Source: Odontocerum albicorne
Taxonomy: Eukaryota; Arthropoda; Insecta; Trichoptera; Odontoceridae
Length of the DNA stretch: 64,000 nt
Direction of reading: 5' to 3'
NCBI GenBank assembly: GCA_949825065.1
Contig: OX463854.1
Coordinates: 18,910,103 to 18,974,102, forward strand
The notes under the pieces are model-generated. The model was not told the origin of the DNA. It worked only from the letters and a program-made list of their open reading frames with translations, and made no database searches. The translations under genes and the position numbers were made by a program. Positions 33,561 through 45,659 of this stretch are shown here, one piece after another (position 1 is the stretch's first letter; every line of letters starts with the position of its first letter).

Positions 33561-34799
33561 AAATATGAGAGATGTGAAGAGATTACATTAACTGAAATAA
33601 TAATTATTTTTATATAATTTTCCCACATGTTCTTAGTCTAGTTAAAGCCTGTTAATATGCATATTATGAAGACAAATTGACATTCATATATTAGTGAAAT
33701 TAATTTATAAAATAATATTTTATTGAATAAGTCTGAATTCTCACCAGACTGGTGGCCAGATTTCAGTTTATTTAAACCCAGAGATTGTTCGTGAGTAGAA
33801 ATAAATATTTTACAATGGGAAATACAAAATGTTTATAGAAAATAAAAACACAAACAAATAAAAATAAAAAATGTATGCAGCACAATACCCAAGTTGGCGC
33901 AAGACAGATGGCAGGGCCTTGTGCAGGTGATGAGAACCCGACCCTTTTAGAATAAAGTGATAAAGATGAAGATTCATGTAAATAAAAGGAAAAAAGCATA
34001 ATAGGATATTGAAGGGAAGTTGGGTTATTATAAAGCTATTAAAGACGCTTTGATAAAGTAGTGCTGTTACAGTTGTTTTTTCAATCTTAAGTAGCATATC
34101 CTTATCATAAATGAAAAAGTTCATAAATTTCTATATTATGTCAATCAGAAACTTGCTTATGCCATAGAATATTTTGACTATGAAATGAAAATTTTAAAAT
34201 AATCTGATAAAATAATCTGATAAAATAATCATAACACATATTTAATTCAAAATATTGAATAATCAAATAGACTGTCCTGAAAGTAAAACATTTAATCCAA
34301 GCCCATATTCCAGCTAGAAATGTTAGACAAGACAAAATAAACATTTGAAAATATTCCAAATCAGAACTAATTACAAACCAAAACCGCTCGATTATCAGAT
34401 TACACAAGTTAGGGAATTATTATTTGGAGGTGGTAGATATATTTTCATACAAAATTAATTTATTTAAAACTTAACTAATTATTTGTCTCTCTTTAAAGGA
34501 TTTAGTTAAATTGTTAGAAAAATAATGACAAATTAATAAGACAGATTAGAGCGCTTTTAGAGAGCTATTTCAATACATATATGAATTAAAGACATGGGGA
34601 GAAATTACATGAAATACACAATTAACTACATATAACATATACAACACCAAAGATATTAACGTGTAGTTTGGTAAAACAGTCATGAATAATTTATACAAAC
34701 TAATTAAATATTGTAACAAGAGCCTACAGCATTGGTATTTACACCCATTAAACCTTTAATTTGGTAAAAAAATTATGTTTTTAAATCAAGCTGCAATTC
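33561..34799. other. intergenic, nothing recognised
   Basis: AT-rich sequence. The hydrophobic minus-strand frames at 33772-34407 lack any family motif and look like chance products of T/A-rich sequence. A GC-richer phrase at 33885-33950 may be a retroelement end. Confidence 0.4.
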
Positions 34800-36245
34800 A
34801 TTTTTAAAGGTAATGAATAAATAAATATTCACCTCAAAGCTGTTTAGTATCCAATCATGCAAGCTCTTATAAAGAAATTGAATGCCGAGTAATTACACTT
34901 TGCAAAAACTGTGCTAAGAAAGAATAATTTTATTTTCTTTCATTTGGTTCAAAAATGTCTTTTTTCCTGACTTTTCACACCTGTTCCAGATGTTATGAAG
35001 CAATATAAAACTATTAAATTTAAAAAACCCTCAAAATACATAATTTTCATATGAATCATTTAAATCCAAAAGTCCATTGCAACATTTATGTTCAATCCAT
35101 ATGTTCATAATCTTAGGGAGCAATCTTATCTAAAAATTTGAGTATCCAGCTATCATTTCCTAAATAATCTTCCATTTTACTGTTATACTGAAAGACCTCT
35201 AAGTTTACGAATTAGTTCTCAAATATTCTGTATTGGAGTAAATCTATTAAAAGAAGAGCCCAAAGTTCTTTACATGTCCTTTTTTTTAAGTAAATTTTTT
35301 TCATTTATCAGATCATTTTCCAAAGAATAATCGTTGTGGTAGCTTTTTAAAACTAATTTAACTCTTTAACTGCTAAATTGCATTTATCGTTCCATCAAGG
35401 TACTGGTTTCCTCTTGTAGCAATTAACTACTTCTTTGGATTTGAGATAAAAATCGGTTTTAAGTAATTTGAGCTTAGAAGTAAAGTGGTCATAAGCTATT
35501 AATGGATCATAGTAGATGGTAACATTTGAAAATACTTCTTTGGACTTTTTTTTATATTTATCCCAATCAGTTTTTAAATAAAGATATTTTAGATATTGTA
35601 TAAAGACAGGGGGCAATGTTCATAGAAATCAAAGTAGGGTAGTGATATTCTCCATTGGATTATACATTACATTAAAAAAAATGGAGACAACTCAGATGAC
35701 ACAAAAGTAATGTCAATAGCTGATTGGCTTTGATTTGGACCATCTATTGTGGTCGGTTCTCCAGAATTTAAAATATAAAGTTAATTCCTGGATAAGTTCA
35801 TAGACAGCTTTATTTCTTGATTGGTCTTGAAGACAACTAAATGCACAATGATGTGCGTTCAAGTCACCTAATATCAATAAAGGTCCTTGTAAGGAATAAA
35901 TATTTTTTTCAACTCATTTAACTTGATCTTTTCAGTTCTGGAAAGACAATACAAGCAGATAATTATTATGGTGCATTATTTGTTTGCAAAGAGATTGCAA
36001 CATTTTGAATTTAATAGAGAAACAGAGTTGTAACGAATTTCTACTTAAAATATTGTCTAATTAAAATAGCTACACAGCTATAACTTTTTGCATCTTTCCT
36101 CAAAAAATAATATTCTGGTACTCGAATAAAATCGGACTCTTTTGCCCATATTTCATTCAAAAACATATATTGATACTTTGATTATTGAGAAATTGTATTG
36201 ATTGGGGTAGTTTATTTTTTAAACTATGTACATTATACTGAGCAA
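34800..36245 (-). pseudogene. non-LTR retrotransposon ORF2, endonuclease part (jockey-like)
   Basis: Minus-strand translation with frameshifts gives APIIIICLYCLSRTEK, then LLILGDLNAHHCAFSCLQDQ, then YILNSGEPTTIDGPNQSQSA followed by IDITFVSSEL, and near 35395 VPWWNDKCNLAVKEL. GD.NAHH and SAIDITF are active-site stretches of the apurinic-like endonuclease of jockey/I-type LINEs; PWWN..C usually marks the region between endonuclease and RT. The 5' end near 36240 keeps weak similarity to the LQETK segment. Multiple stops show it is dead. It has no visible RT, unlike the other LINE pieces here. Confidence 0.85.
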
Positions 36246-37137
36246 TGCATATTATATTCTCCCATGATGACATCATTTTAAGAGATTTATGAAAAAAAAT
36301 TATTTTGTTTTATGAGTAACATGTATATATTATAATTTCTACAATAGTTTTTATTATAGATTAATTATTAATAATTTCATCTTTTGTTATGTTCATTTTC
36401 ATCATTTAACTAGTGTTTTGGAGGTGAAGAAAAACTTTGAATATTTTTATTGTATTTCTTTGGCAAAGATGGGCAATCAAAAATATTTATCAATTAAATC
36501 ATATTTGAATGATTATTAAGTATTTTGTTCGTTTTTTCATTTTTATTTTATTTTTACTGGACACTAGATATAAAAACATGCGGGCCCTGACAATTAACAT
36601 ATGAAACATTTTCTTTGTTGAAATCGTTTTTAAAGTAATGGTTTTCACCACAAATACATCATTTTCTGAAATTTTTGCACCGATGGTTGCATTTTTCGAT
36701 CGTAAAAAATAACCTTTTTGAAACAAAAAACTAAATGAATAAATCGATGAATAATTAAACTTTCCCGCTCACAGGATCGCCAACTTTTTCAATGTCTAGA
36801 CTAGTCTAGAGTGTTCTTCAGTAGTATAATAATATATAGCAATGAGTGAATATGTGTGAATAAATCGTCTGTCAAAAATATTGCCAGTATACATAATACA
36901 TTAAATATCGATTTCACGTCAGTCGGTGATCAAAACAATGTTTTTTTATTATATTTAATTTTTACTACTTGAATTAATTTATAAATCACAATAGGAAAAG
37001 CAAACAAACGAGCTTAAATTTTAAACGATTTACTTTATTAGAATAACTTTGATTTCACAAGTAACATTTTCTCAGCCATACGTATTTCTTCAAGTGATTA
37101 GTTTAAAAGTATTACTCAAATTGTTGTAAAATATGAG
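36246..37137. other. intergenic, nothing recognised
   Basis: AT-rich sequence. CTAGACTAGTCTAG at about 36796-36809 is a small palindrome. No gene. Confidence 0.4.
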
Positions 37138-37470
37138 AAAAATGAATAGCGTTAGGTTATAATTGAATAAGTATCGAACTAATAGGGTGTTGGAGGGGAT
37201 GAATGATCGAATAACTGAGATTAAGAAGAACAATCCGAAATGGTTAGGCATCTAGAACAAATTAATAAAAAGAGATTAACAAAATAAATATATAGCTCAA
37301 ATATAAGTGGAAAGTGCGATAGAAGATCAAAGGAATATATAGTTGTATCAAGTAAATGACATTTTGATAAAAGGAAAAGTAAAAATTATGTAAAAAAAGG
37401 TGAATTATATAGGTTGAGATAAAAAATCTAGTGCTTTGTCCTTTCTGCCTACCCTGACTAATGACATGTA
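37138..37470 (+). pseudogene. LINE C-terminal remnant
   Basis: The nucleotide text AAATGGTTAGGCATCTAGAA, then ATTAATAAAAAGAGATTAAC, the GGTCAA/ATCAAGTAAATGACATT phrase and the end CCTTTCTGCCTACCCTGACT correspond in order to the C-terminal LINE copies at 45180 and 52975. No frame is open. Confidence 0.6.
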
Positions 37471-38480
37471 TGTAACATTTTCAATCATTGCATTTCAAAT
37501 ACACCTTTTTTTCAAACATAAAATCTTGTAACGCGGAATATACTAATTTTACGCTGCTGACATAGTACGATATATTTTCTTTTTAATCAATAGCAGCATT
37601 GACTCAAATTATTACAGTACCGTTGGTTTTCAATATTTTTCATTAATCACTCTTTTATAATTCGAAAATAAAATATTTTTATAACATAATTCATTCACTT
37701 GTTTTTTTAAGTTCTACATTTGAATTTTTTGTTTTTTGAAAAACTTCATCGTTTTAACTAACGTCCGTTTCCCTCCATTCTCTTGATTTTACTATGCAAC
37801 TTTCATTAGGTGTGGTTTATCTTCTCGGATAGACATTTTTCCTTCTTTATATGATTATATCATATTTTTTTCTATGATTGTAATTTAAAGTGTCTTTCTT
37901 ATTTCTTTTCTGTTTTGTGATTGCTTTGACACAGATCTAAAACATCTTGAATATCTCTATTGAAAGTTTGTCTAAATTGGGAAGGTAACTCAGTTTAGTT
38001 GATCTTTTTAACTACAATAATTTAATTTGGTGCTTTATTTATTCTTGTTATGTGTCTCGTTTAATGAATTTTTAATTTTTTTATTTTTCATAAAAAAACT
38101 CGACATTACCATTGGCGTGTAATAATCTGCATGTTTACAAATCGAAGATTTTACGTAAACAATAAACTAATGGAGTTATTTTATAGAGCGCCTAAGTTAC
38201 CGAAATGATAAAAAAACTGCATTTTAAGTTTTCCTTACAATTTTGTTTATCTAAAGTGACTTTAAATAAAAATAATGTGAAAAAAATCATTACATAAACT
38301 TTTGAGCTCCCGAAAATGAAATTGTATTCATATAATTCGTTAGCATGCCCGACATTATGTCTAACGGTTGGTTTGAGTCGTTAAAATATATGATTAGAAT
38401 TGAATTTAAAATCACAACTTGAAAACAATTAATTTTATCATGAAATAAATTTCTCGCTGTTTTCGACTTCTTTATTTCTT
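37471..38480. other. intergenic upstream of sHSP gene 1
   Basis: AT-rich sequence with no gene or clear repeat. It may hold distal control sequence for the sHSP gene at 38698. Confidence 0.4.
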
Positions 38481-38560
38481 GACTTGATTTTTACTCGTAT
38501 AAAATTAAGTACCAGTACCTACTTCTCAATTTTTCGATTACACGTAACCCTGCTCGCAAA

Positions 38561-38665
38561 TTCTAGAGCTTTCCGGTTTCATTGTGAAGATAAGCGACTA
38601 TATATATCGGAAACTATAAAAAGGGGTAAACGGAGAAAACGCGCCATTCCTGAATCGTCTTTTCA
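38561..38665 (+). promoter_or_regulatory. sHSP gene 1 promoter: heat shock element and TATA box
   Basis: The heat-shock-element-like array TTCTAGAGCTTTCCGGTTTC (38561-38580) has units every 5 bp: TTC, GAG, TTC, GTT, where the ideal is TTC/GAA alternating. The TATA box TATAAAAAGG is at 38615-38624, which places the start near the CCATTC at about 38645. A TCAGT initiator at 38663-38667 is 50 bp from the TATA, too far for a standard pair. Confidence 0.65.
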
Positions 38666-38697
38666 GTCGTTCGTTTGCGAATCGCAAGTGTGTAAAC

Positions 38698-39273
38698 ATG
38701 TCTATGCTTCCTCACTGGTTTGACTGCAACCATCACCCATCAAGGCTTTTGGATCAACATTTTGGTATCGGACTGACATCAGAAGATTTGCTTACTGCTG
38801 TCCTCCCGAGGGAGCTTCTTCCTCGCAGCATTCTAAGGTCCAGAGATTATTACAGACCATGGAATTCGATCGCACAAAGCACAGCTCGCCAAGACAGCGG
38901 CTCGACCATCACGGCAGACAGAGATAAGTTTCAAGTGTGTTTGGACGTGCAACAGTTTGCTCCAAATGAAATAACCGTCAAGACAGTAGGAAGTCAGATA
39001 GTAGTGGAAGGAAAACACGAGGAGAAAGAGGACGAGCACGGCTTCATCTCAAGACACTTCGTAAGGAAATACATGTTGCCCAAAGATCACCAAGCGGAGG
39101 ATGTAACCTCTAGCCTATCTTCAGACGGAGTGCTGACCATCACTGCTCCAAAAAAACAGGTGGAAGCCATTGAGGGAGAAAGAGTGGTGCCCATTCAAAC
39201 TACAGGCCCCGCTCACCAGTCCGTCCAGGGCGACGCAGCCAAGAAGCAGGAAGATCATAAGATGCAAGAATAA
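38698..39273 (+). CDS. small heat shock protein (alpha-crystallin/Hsp20), 191 aa
   Basis: ATP-independent chaperone that forms oligomers and holds unfolding proteins, usually cytosolic. The single exon starts at MSMLPHWFD, and AACATGT is a fair start context. Residues 1-72 form the variable N-terminal arm with the insect sHSP phrase HPSRLLDQHFGIGLT (14-28) and the YYRPW motif (51-55). Residues 73-155 are the alpha-crystallin domain: DKFQVCLDVQQFAPNEITVK, IVVEGKHEEKEDEHG, FISRHFVRKY and LSSDGVLTITAP. VVPI (163-166) is the C-terminal IxI-type motif, followed by a polar tail. The poly(A) signals AATAAA lie at 39489-39498. It is the longest-armed member of the local family. It is closest by eye to the gene at 51515 in the domain. 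It looks functional. Confidence 0.96.
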   Translation: MSMLPHWFDCNHHPSRLLDQHFGIGLTSEDLLTAVLPRELLPRSILRSRDYYRPWNSIAQSTARQDSGSTITADRDKFQVCLDVQQFAPNEITVKTVGSQIVVEGKHEEKEDEHGFISRHFVRKYMLPKDHQAEDVTSSLSSDGVLTITAPKKQVEAIEGERVVPIQTTGPAHQSVQGDAAKKQEDHKMQE

Positions 39274-39499
39274 GGCTGACTCTCGCGTACACCCTATTGG
39301 TTATTTTAATTATATTTTCAGACTGATTAACTTTTAAGCAACATCCTATTTGATTTCGTTGAGGATTGATTCCGTAAACTACTCTTACCGTACTATTTTT
39401 TATTGTCACCTAATTGTTTTTAAGTATAACTTTCAAATTACATATTTTGTATTTGTTTTTTTTATTTCAACATTTCTCATGTTAAATGAATAAATAAAC

Positions 39500-41109
39500 A
39501 ACAAACAATATGTGTAACAAACTCTTTCATTTGCTTAACCAATCCCGTTTTTCGTAATGTGCAAAATAGCTGTCATTAAATCAAGTGATCTTGACAGATT
39601 TTCAAATAAAAGTCTAACCAAGTTCTATAAAAGTACAAATTTAATATTAAAAGTGTAGGAAAGTGTTGACTGAGGCTGCTTTTTATATAAAAAAAATATT
39701 TTATGATTTTTAAAATAAGTTTCAACAAATATTTTTTTTAAAAAGGAGTTAGATTTTTAATGGTTATATATTTCAGAGAGAAATTTTTCGGTCACTAGAA
39801 ATATAAAAACATGAAATAATGCTAATGCCCCAAAAATCTAGTTTGCAGTATAAAAACTACCTACATTTTAAATGAATAAAGAAGAAACATTGATAACGAA
39901 ATATAATTTCACTAGACGTATATGAAAAAAAGTATACAGATAATATTAAAGGTCTAGGATCATCTTGTGTGACCCTCCCGATCAGACGTCTCCTCGGGGA
40001 AAAAAGAAAAAAAACGATCAGGAGCATATTAAAGCTTTTTGAATTTCATCAATAAAAATCATTTTTAGTCGTCTCTAAAATATCGAAATATACCTTAATG
40101 TAGGTATTTATGCGTTTAGAAAAAAAAAGTAAAAATGCATTTTTATCGTCTACGTGACATTTTGAAATTGTGCAATGGAGGTGGGTCGAGTTCATGAACC
40201 TACCCCAAGCCGGCAAATAATTCGTTCTCAATTTGTCAGATGTCAAGCTAGTTGATATAGTAAATAAGGCACCTCATCGAAAGAGTACACTTAAAAATAT
40301 AAACTAAAAATATTTCATGGATGTGGCTTGTATTTTGTTGCAGAAAGGTTATACCGGCGTCAGCTGTTGTGCGTAGCGACGCCATGTTATCAAAATAAAA
40401 AAACATCTAGCCCGCGAAATGTAGACTATTTTTAGATGGAATTGCGTGAAAATTACAGAAGCTACTCGAATAATCAAATTTAAAAATAGTTTTTTATGCA
40501 TAATGTATGCGATAAAGTTCACTTCATGTTTTTGCACATGATTGTTGCATTTTACAGGCCGCATATGTACGACACGCCTACCTCGAAGTCTGGCAACGCT
40601 TCTAAAATAAAAATAGCGGAAGTATGCGCTGCTGTTTCTATTATTATTTTCGTCACATACAAACGCGAATTTAAACTAGAAATGTAAAAATCAATTACTT
40701 TTGTAAGTTCTAGTACAGTCAATCAATACATATGAGAAAAAATACCCAGAACCAAGCAACCTACATTCAAAATAATTATTATTTTCAGTTGTTTATAAAC
40801 CTACAAAATTTCAATAAAAAAACCAACACATTGTTGTAATAACTGTTTGAAAATATTTTAATGCGCTACATTCATCAAAAATACATACATATTCTTATTA
40901 TTTAAAAATGAAAATTCTTGAGAAAAATGTTAATTCTGTACAAAAAAGCGATTTATAAACAAATTTCATTGTTTAATTAAATTATACGATAAACAATAAT
41001 TTAACTAAATAATGAATTGAAAATTAGTATCAAATTTTTTTTTATTTGATTAAAAGGTAGTGAGAATAATACTCAGAGAATGGATTAAAGTTCAAACATC
41101 AGACCAGCC
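39500..41109. other. intergenic, nothing recognised
   Basis: AT-rich sequence between sHSP gene 1 and the MITE at 41114. Short frames at 40049-40687 lack motifs. No RNA gene was seen. Confidence 0.45.
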
Positions 41110-41113
41110 TTAA

Positions 41114-42003
41114 CCCTTGAGTGGGCGCATCTAATCTGTGAGATGAGGTACCTAGTTTTTTTTATGCCAATAGGCGAGGTTTACCGACAAAGAGGTGAGG
41201 CTTATAGTAGCTTCTTGACTCCCTACCCCTTACACAAGGGTATCTTTGTTATTTCTCCAGTGCACCGTTGGTCTCCGTGACGGACGTTTTAATCTGCTGG
41301 ATGAGTTGCGCCCGATTACGTAAGTATTTTTATTTACGAATTTTCAATTTTTTTCTCAATATTTATTTTTATATACCTGCAATAGTTCGGATATCTATGT
41401 TGTAGCCCCTAATTCAATGATATTGATCGTTGTTTACTATATGAATACAAACATGCACGCATGGTGCGTGAAAATTGTTATAATAATGTTTTCGAAAATG
41501 TTCAGCGTGACCCTGATCAGGATTAATTTTCTAATCATATTTTGATTACTCCCTTTTGTTTTTGTGAAGACGTTTTATGATCACAAGTGAATTTGAATTT
41601 TACATTCTAAATTATGTTTGAAAAAGTACTAGCATAGTGTCATATGAACACCTACATTATGAAAATGTTACAGTTAATTCCACATACTTTTTATTGTGCT
41701 AAATCTTTTTTACAAACCTATTGTGGGTATTAAATGACTGAAAAAATTGTGATGTTACTGAATTACATTAGTTGTATTGATAAGCTGCCAACAAAAGACT
41801 GAGAATGTTGTAAACTAGTTATCTTCTATTTTAAGAAAAACAATATGATAAAATTTAAAATGCTGTTATTGAAAAGTGCAAAGAAATGTACAAATGTTAT
41901 ATAATCATGTTTGAGTGAATAAGTTCAGTTTGGTAATCTTTCCCTTAAGCCTAAGCAGAAATTTAATTTTTAATTTCACAGATGAGTTGCGCCCGACGGA
42001 GGG
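41114..42003. mobile_element. piggyBac-like MITE, 890 bp, TTAA target duplication
   Basis: TTAA flanks both sides (41110-41113, 42004-42007). The left end is CCCTTGAGTGGGCGCA; the right end in reverse complement is CCCTCCGTCGGGCGCA. The subterminal phrase GATGAGTTGCGCCCGA appears at about 41303 and again at the right end. There is no transposase inside. TTAA with CCC starts is typical of piggyBac. It lies between sHSP genes 1 and 2. Confidence 0.85.
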
Positions 42004-42384
42004 TTAAACATGGAACCCCTATTACTATCCATCGTAGAATAAGGAGTTTGGTCAGTATGTACTCGTAAAATGCATACAAACACACTATATACCTACTCCT
42101 CCTTTGCATACCAATAATACACCCCATTTTACACAACTTAATTTGTGGTCCCCGCGGTGTGACTGTGGAACTAGCTTCCAAGATTTATCAAATGTGTACC
42201 ATCCTTATTCAGGTTAATACAGAACTAAAAAAAATACATTACTCGGAATATCCTTTCATTATTCTTCAACGATTTATTTTCCTGTAGCATTATTGTTTAG
42301 AGTATTTTTTTATTTGAATTTAAATTTAAAAAATACGTTAAATCTATCATGGATTAAAAAAACTTAACGTTTCCAAAATAAGGT

Positions 42385-42436
42385 GGTTGGTTGGAAGAAA
42401 CTGTTGTATATCAATAAGCCCGCCAGATGTACCATA
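42385..42436 (+). repeat. LINE/SINE 3' tail fragment
   Basis: It reads GGTGGTTGGTTGGAAGAAAC and then AATAAGCCCGCCAGATGTAC. The hairpin is degraded (CTGTTGTATATCAAT). It abuts the left end of the dead mariner, which inserted at or next to its end. Confidence 0.65.
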
Positions 42437-42438
42437 TA

Positions 42439-43698
42439 CCAGTTCTGTAAATATGAAACCGGAATTTGCTCATAGATGGCTCTAGTTGTCAATATAGTGA
42501 CTGTCAAACCGCGTCATTGGCGCCTTTTTCTTGTGTTTACATTTGTCAAAGACTTTTAACTCACAACGATACAAGTTTAATACAACTACATATGTTTTCA
42601 TAGCGTTGAACATGTCTGTTTTTGTGCCTGAAAACTACGATTTGCGGACAGCATTGATTTTCTGTTACCATTTGAAGAAAACTGCTGCAGAATCGCATCG
42701 AATGCTTGTCGAAACTTGCGGTGAGCATGCTCTTGGTAAATCACAGTGATTTGAGAGGTTTAAAAAAATCAAAAGTGCTGATTTTGACGTGAGAAACGAA
42801 GAACGTAGAAGAGCACCGAGAAAGTTTGAAGACACCGAATCGCAAGTATTGTTGGATGAGGATGACGCTCAAAAGCAACTACAACTCGCGGATCAATTAA
42901 ATGTGACACGAAAAGCCTTCTCCATACGTTTGAAAGCCATGGGAAAGATCCAGAAGGTGGGAAAATAAGTTCCCCATGAACTGAATGAAAGACAGCAGGA
43001 AAATCGAAAAACCACTCGCGAAATGCTGCTCGCCAGGTACAAAAGAAAATCATTTCTCCATCGAATTGTGACTGGCGATGAAAAATGAATATATTTCGAG
43101 AATCCTAAGCGTATAAGATCATGGGTAACTCCAAGCAAACCAGCGGCATCGACTGCAAGGCCAAATCGCTATGGACGGAAGACAATGCTCTGTGTTTGGT
43201 GGGATCAGAAGGGTGTTATCTATTATGAGCTGCTAAAACCTGGCGAAACTGTTAATACTGAACGCTACCGACAACAAATTATAGATTTGAACCAAGCATT
43301 GCGTGAAAAACTACCAGAATATCAAAAGAGGTAACACAAAGTGATTTTGCTTCATGATAATGCACCATCGCACACAGTAAAACCGGCCAAGGAAACGATT
43401 GAGGCGATTAGTTGGCAAATACTTTCGTATGCGGCTTACTCATCAGACTTGGCTCCATCCGATAACTACTTATTTGAATCGATGGGACACGCACTTGCTG
43501 AGCAGCGCTTCACTTCTTACGAAAATGGCTCGATGAATGGTTTGCCTCAAAAGAGCAACATATTTTTTAGCCATAGAGATGGGGAAAATGTGTAGCTAGC
43601 GATGGGCAACACTTTGAATAAAATATTTTTTTACCATTTTCATACAATAAATGTGTATTTTTTATAAAAAAATCCGGTTTCATATTTACAGACCTATG
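42439..43698 (+). mobile_element. mariner element, dead, Mos1-like
   Basis: The inverted ends share TCTGTAAATATGAAACCGGA at about 42443 on the left and in reverse at about 43674-43693. A TA lies just outside on each side, but the terminal few bases are diverged, so the outer limits are good to a few bases. It encloses the transposase pseudogene at 42612-43621. Confidence 0.82.
42612..43621 (+). pseudogene. mariner transposase pseudogene (mauritiana/Mos1-like)
   Basis: It starts MSVFVPENYDLRTALIFCYH and keeps one frame for about 900 bp, but has in-frame stops at 42747 (TGA), 42966 (TAA), 43086 (TGA) and 43332 (TAA). A frameshift near 43525 moves the last 30 codons, which end ASDGQHFE-stop. 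The stops at 42747, 42966 and 43086 fall on codons that are Cys or Trp in relatives (KSQC, GKWVPHEL, DEKW). The catalytic Asp residues in TGDE, HDNAPSH and LAPSDNYLF are still readable. The gene is complete in length but cannot give a working enzyme. It is related to, but distinct from, the intact mariner at 53245. Confidence 0.93.
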
Positions 43699-43699
43699 T

Positions 43700-43985
43700 A
43701 TTATATAACCATGTACATAAAAAAACATAGAATGACAGTGGATGGTCAAGGGAGAAAGAAGAAAAATAAAAAAAGAACAGATAGGTATAGAATACTCTAC
43801 AATAAACGTTTATTTCATATTGTTAAGTTTTATTTTTTTATTATTCATCTAACGCTTCGAATAAAAAAATAATATAGTCTCGGTTGTATTCAAATTTCAT
43901 CACGATATCGGCGCACAATTGCTATTTACATTTAAGTTAAACAAAACCAATCCACAACCCCATCCTTCGCGCATAATCAATGCTT
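43700..43985. other. spacer before sHSP gene 2
   Basis: AT-rich sequence after the mariner. No gene recognised. Confidence 0.4.
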
Positions 43986-44061
43986 TACAATTGTTCGCTA
44001 GTCGGTCGTTATATGCATGATCACTTTCGCTGATCACGCCGCTCTCGTTCAGTCCAGATAG

Positions 44062-44137
44062 TTCCACCAACTTCTCGACCCATCCTTATTAGAATACCAG
44101 AGATATATAAACATAGCGGTGTTGTCAGCTCGTCAGT
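44062..44137 (+). promoter_or_regulatory. sHSP gene 2 core promoter
   Basis: TATATAAA at 44104-44111 lies 31 bp before the A of the TCAGTG initiator (44133-44138), the standard arthropod spacing, so transcription should start at about 44135. Upstream, a heat-shock-element-like array at 44062-44079 reads TTC, CCA, TTC, GAC at 5-bp steps, with only the TTC units perfect. Confidence 0.72.
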
Positions 44138-44198
44138 GTGCGATCAGCTATTATAGTGTTCGGATAAATTTTTGATTCGAAAAATAATAGAAACGCAA

Positions 44199-44789
44199 AT
44201 GTCTCTATCGCCATATTTTCTCGATTATTATCGTCCTTCGAGACTTCTCGGGCAAGATTTCGGTTTAGAATTAAACCCGAACGAAATAATTTATCCATTA
44301 GTGAACGAGTTTTTTAGACCTCACCACCTTGTTCGGTCTCCATCGCATCAAGATGCAGTGAAAAGGGATCCAAATAAATTCCAAGTATGTCTGGATGTAC
44401 ATCAGTTTGCGCCGAATGAAATCGTCGTTAAGACAATCGGAAGGGAAATTGTGGTTCAAGGAAAACACGAAGAGAGGCAGGATGAACATGGTTATATTTC
44501 TAGACACTTTGTAAGGAAGTACGCTATTCCTGAAGGACATGAACCGAATGAGGTATTTTCCACTTTGTCTTCTGATGGAATCCTGACTATCACGGCTCCG
44601 AGGGATCCTATTATTTTACCCGATAAAAATGAGAGGATTGTTCCCATCACACAGACGGGTCCTGTTCATCACGAAGTTCGAGAACATACTGTGGAACATC
44701 TTCCAGAAAGCAGAAAGAAACATATTCACAATCACGGGGACTCGAATGAAAACGAGCATTATGTGCCACTGGCTATCAAATATATTTAA
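44199..44789 (+). CDS. small heat shock protein (alpha-crystallin/Hsp20), 196 aa
   Basis: The start is ATG at 44199 (MSLSPYFLDYYRPSRLLGQD); the frame is open further up only through non-ATG codons. Holdase chaperone of the sHSP family. The N-terminal arm (1-55) has the PSRLLGQDFGLEL phrase, shorter than in gene 1. The alpha-crystallin domain (about 56-135) reads NKFQVCLDVHQFAPNEIVVK, IVVQGKHEERQDEHGYISRH, FVRKYAI and LSSDGILTITAP. IVPI (147-150) is the IxI-type motif. The C-terminal extension (151-196) is long and rich in His, Asn and Glu, unlike its neighbours, and ends in a hydrophobic LAIKYI. No intron. AATAAA at 44908-44913. It is intact and probably functional. Confidence 0.96.
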   Translation: MSLSPYFLDYYRPSRLLGQDFGLELNPNEIIYPLVNEFFRPHHLVRSPSHQDAVKRDPNKFQVCLDVHQFAPNEIVVKTIGREIVVQGKHEERQDEHGYISRHFVRKYAIPEGHEPNEVFSTLSSDGILTITAPRDPIILPDKNERIVPITQTGPVHHEVREHTVEHLPESRKKHIHNHGDSNENEHYVPLAIKYI

Positions 44790-45179
44790 AACTAAAAAGG
44801 CTGCTTTTTTATTGTTTCTTTTTATTAATTCTTCGTATACCACTTGAATCATTCATCTGTATAATATTTAGTTTTTAAGATAATGTGTGAGATATTTTGG
44901 TGTTATAAATAAATATATTAAGGCGTATTAATGCAGTTTTTTTCCATCTCGTATTAAAAACTATTGTATTGTACTTGTGAACCATTTTGCATTAATGAGC
45001 ATTGTTGAATATTTTGAGATAATTTGAGTAAATTATTGTTATAAATATTTTTTTATTCCGATTTCCCTGCAACTCTTCTTGTATGTATCAATAATATTAA
45101 AAAAAATGAAGTTTCAAAACCAATATTACTCGTAGCTAAAAATTGCTGAAGAAAAGGTATGTATTTTAACTGAATTTTT

Positions 45180-45560
45180 CAAATTTTGAGCGTGCACTGC
45201 GAAGGAGAAGAATACATAGGGTGACAATAAGAAATGAATTAGTTGTGAATTTGAACTTAAGGCTGGTGTATTAAGTAAGATGAAGAGCACTATTAGATGG
45301 TTTGGGTATATACAACGAATGGATGAAAAAAACAAATATACAATGTAACTGGCAGGCGTGATAAAGAAAAGCCAAGGAAATTATTGTTGGATCAAGTAAA
45401 CGATATTTTGAATGAAGGAAACGTTAAGTCAGATTAATCTTAGGAGCTGTTTGCATACAGAAGAGGCGACATACTCGTATGTGTGTTGCGATAGGAAATT
45501 CTGAAGCTCTCTCCTCTGCCTACCCTGACAGAAACGGCGTGATGGTATACGAGTATATAG
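45180..45560 (+). pseudogene. LINE ORF2 C-terminal remnant
   Basis: Plus-strand nucleotides follow the sister copies: AGGAGAAGAATACATAGGGT, a VRRRI.R-like start, ATTAGATGGTTTGGGTATAT (RWFGYI), AAATTATTGTTGGATCAAGT (LLLDQV) and CCTCTGCCTACCCTGACAGA at the end. Frames are broken. Confidence 0.7.
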
Positions 45561-45659
45561 TAATATAGTATATGTATTTTAAAAGAATAGTTGTTATTAT
45601 AGTTTTGGACATTTCAAAGATGCTAAACAAGTGAAATGCTTCATATTTTTTTCCAAACT

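Noticed and set aside
33772..34407. Hydrophobic minus-strand frames that could be membrane proteins
   Set aside because: Overlapping frames in T/A-rich DNA, with no conserved motif or splice-supported structure.
44172..44198. Longer start for sHSP gene 2 (nine extra codons)
   Set aside because: The extended frame begins at TTG, not ATG. The family N-terminus MSLSPYF begins at 44199.
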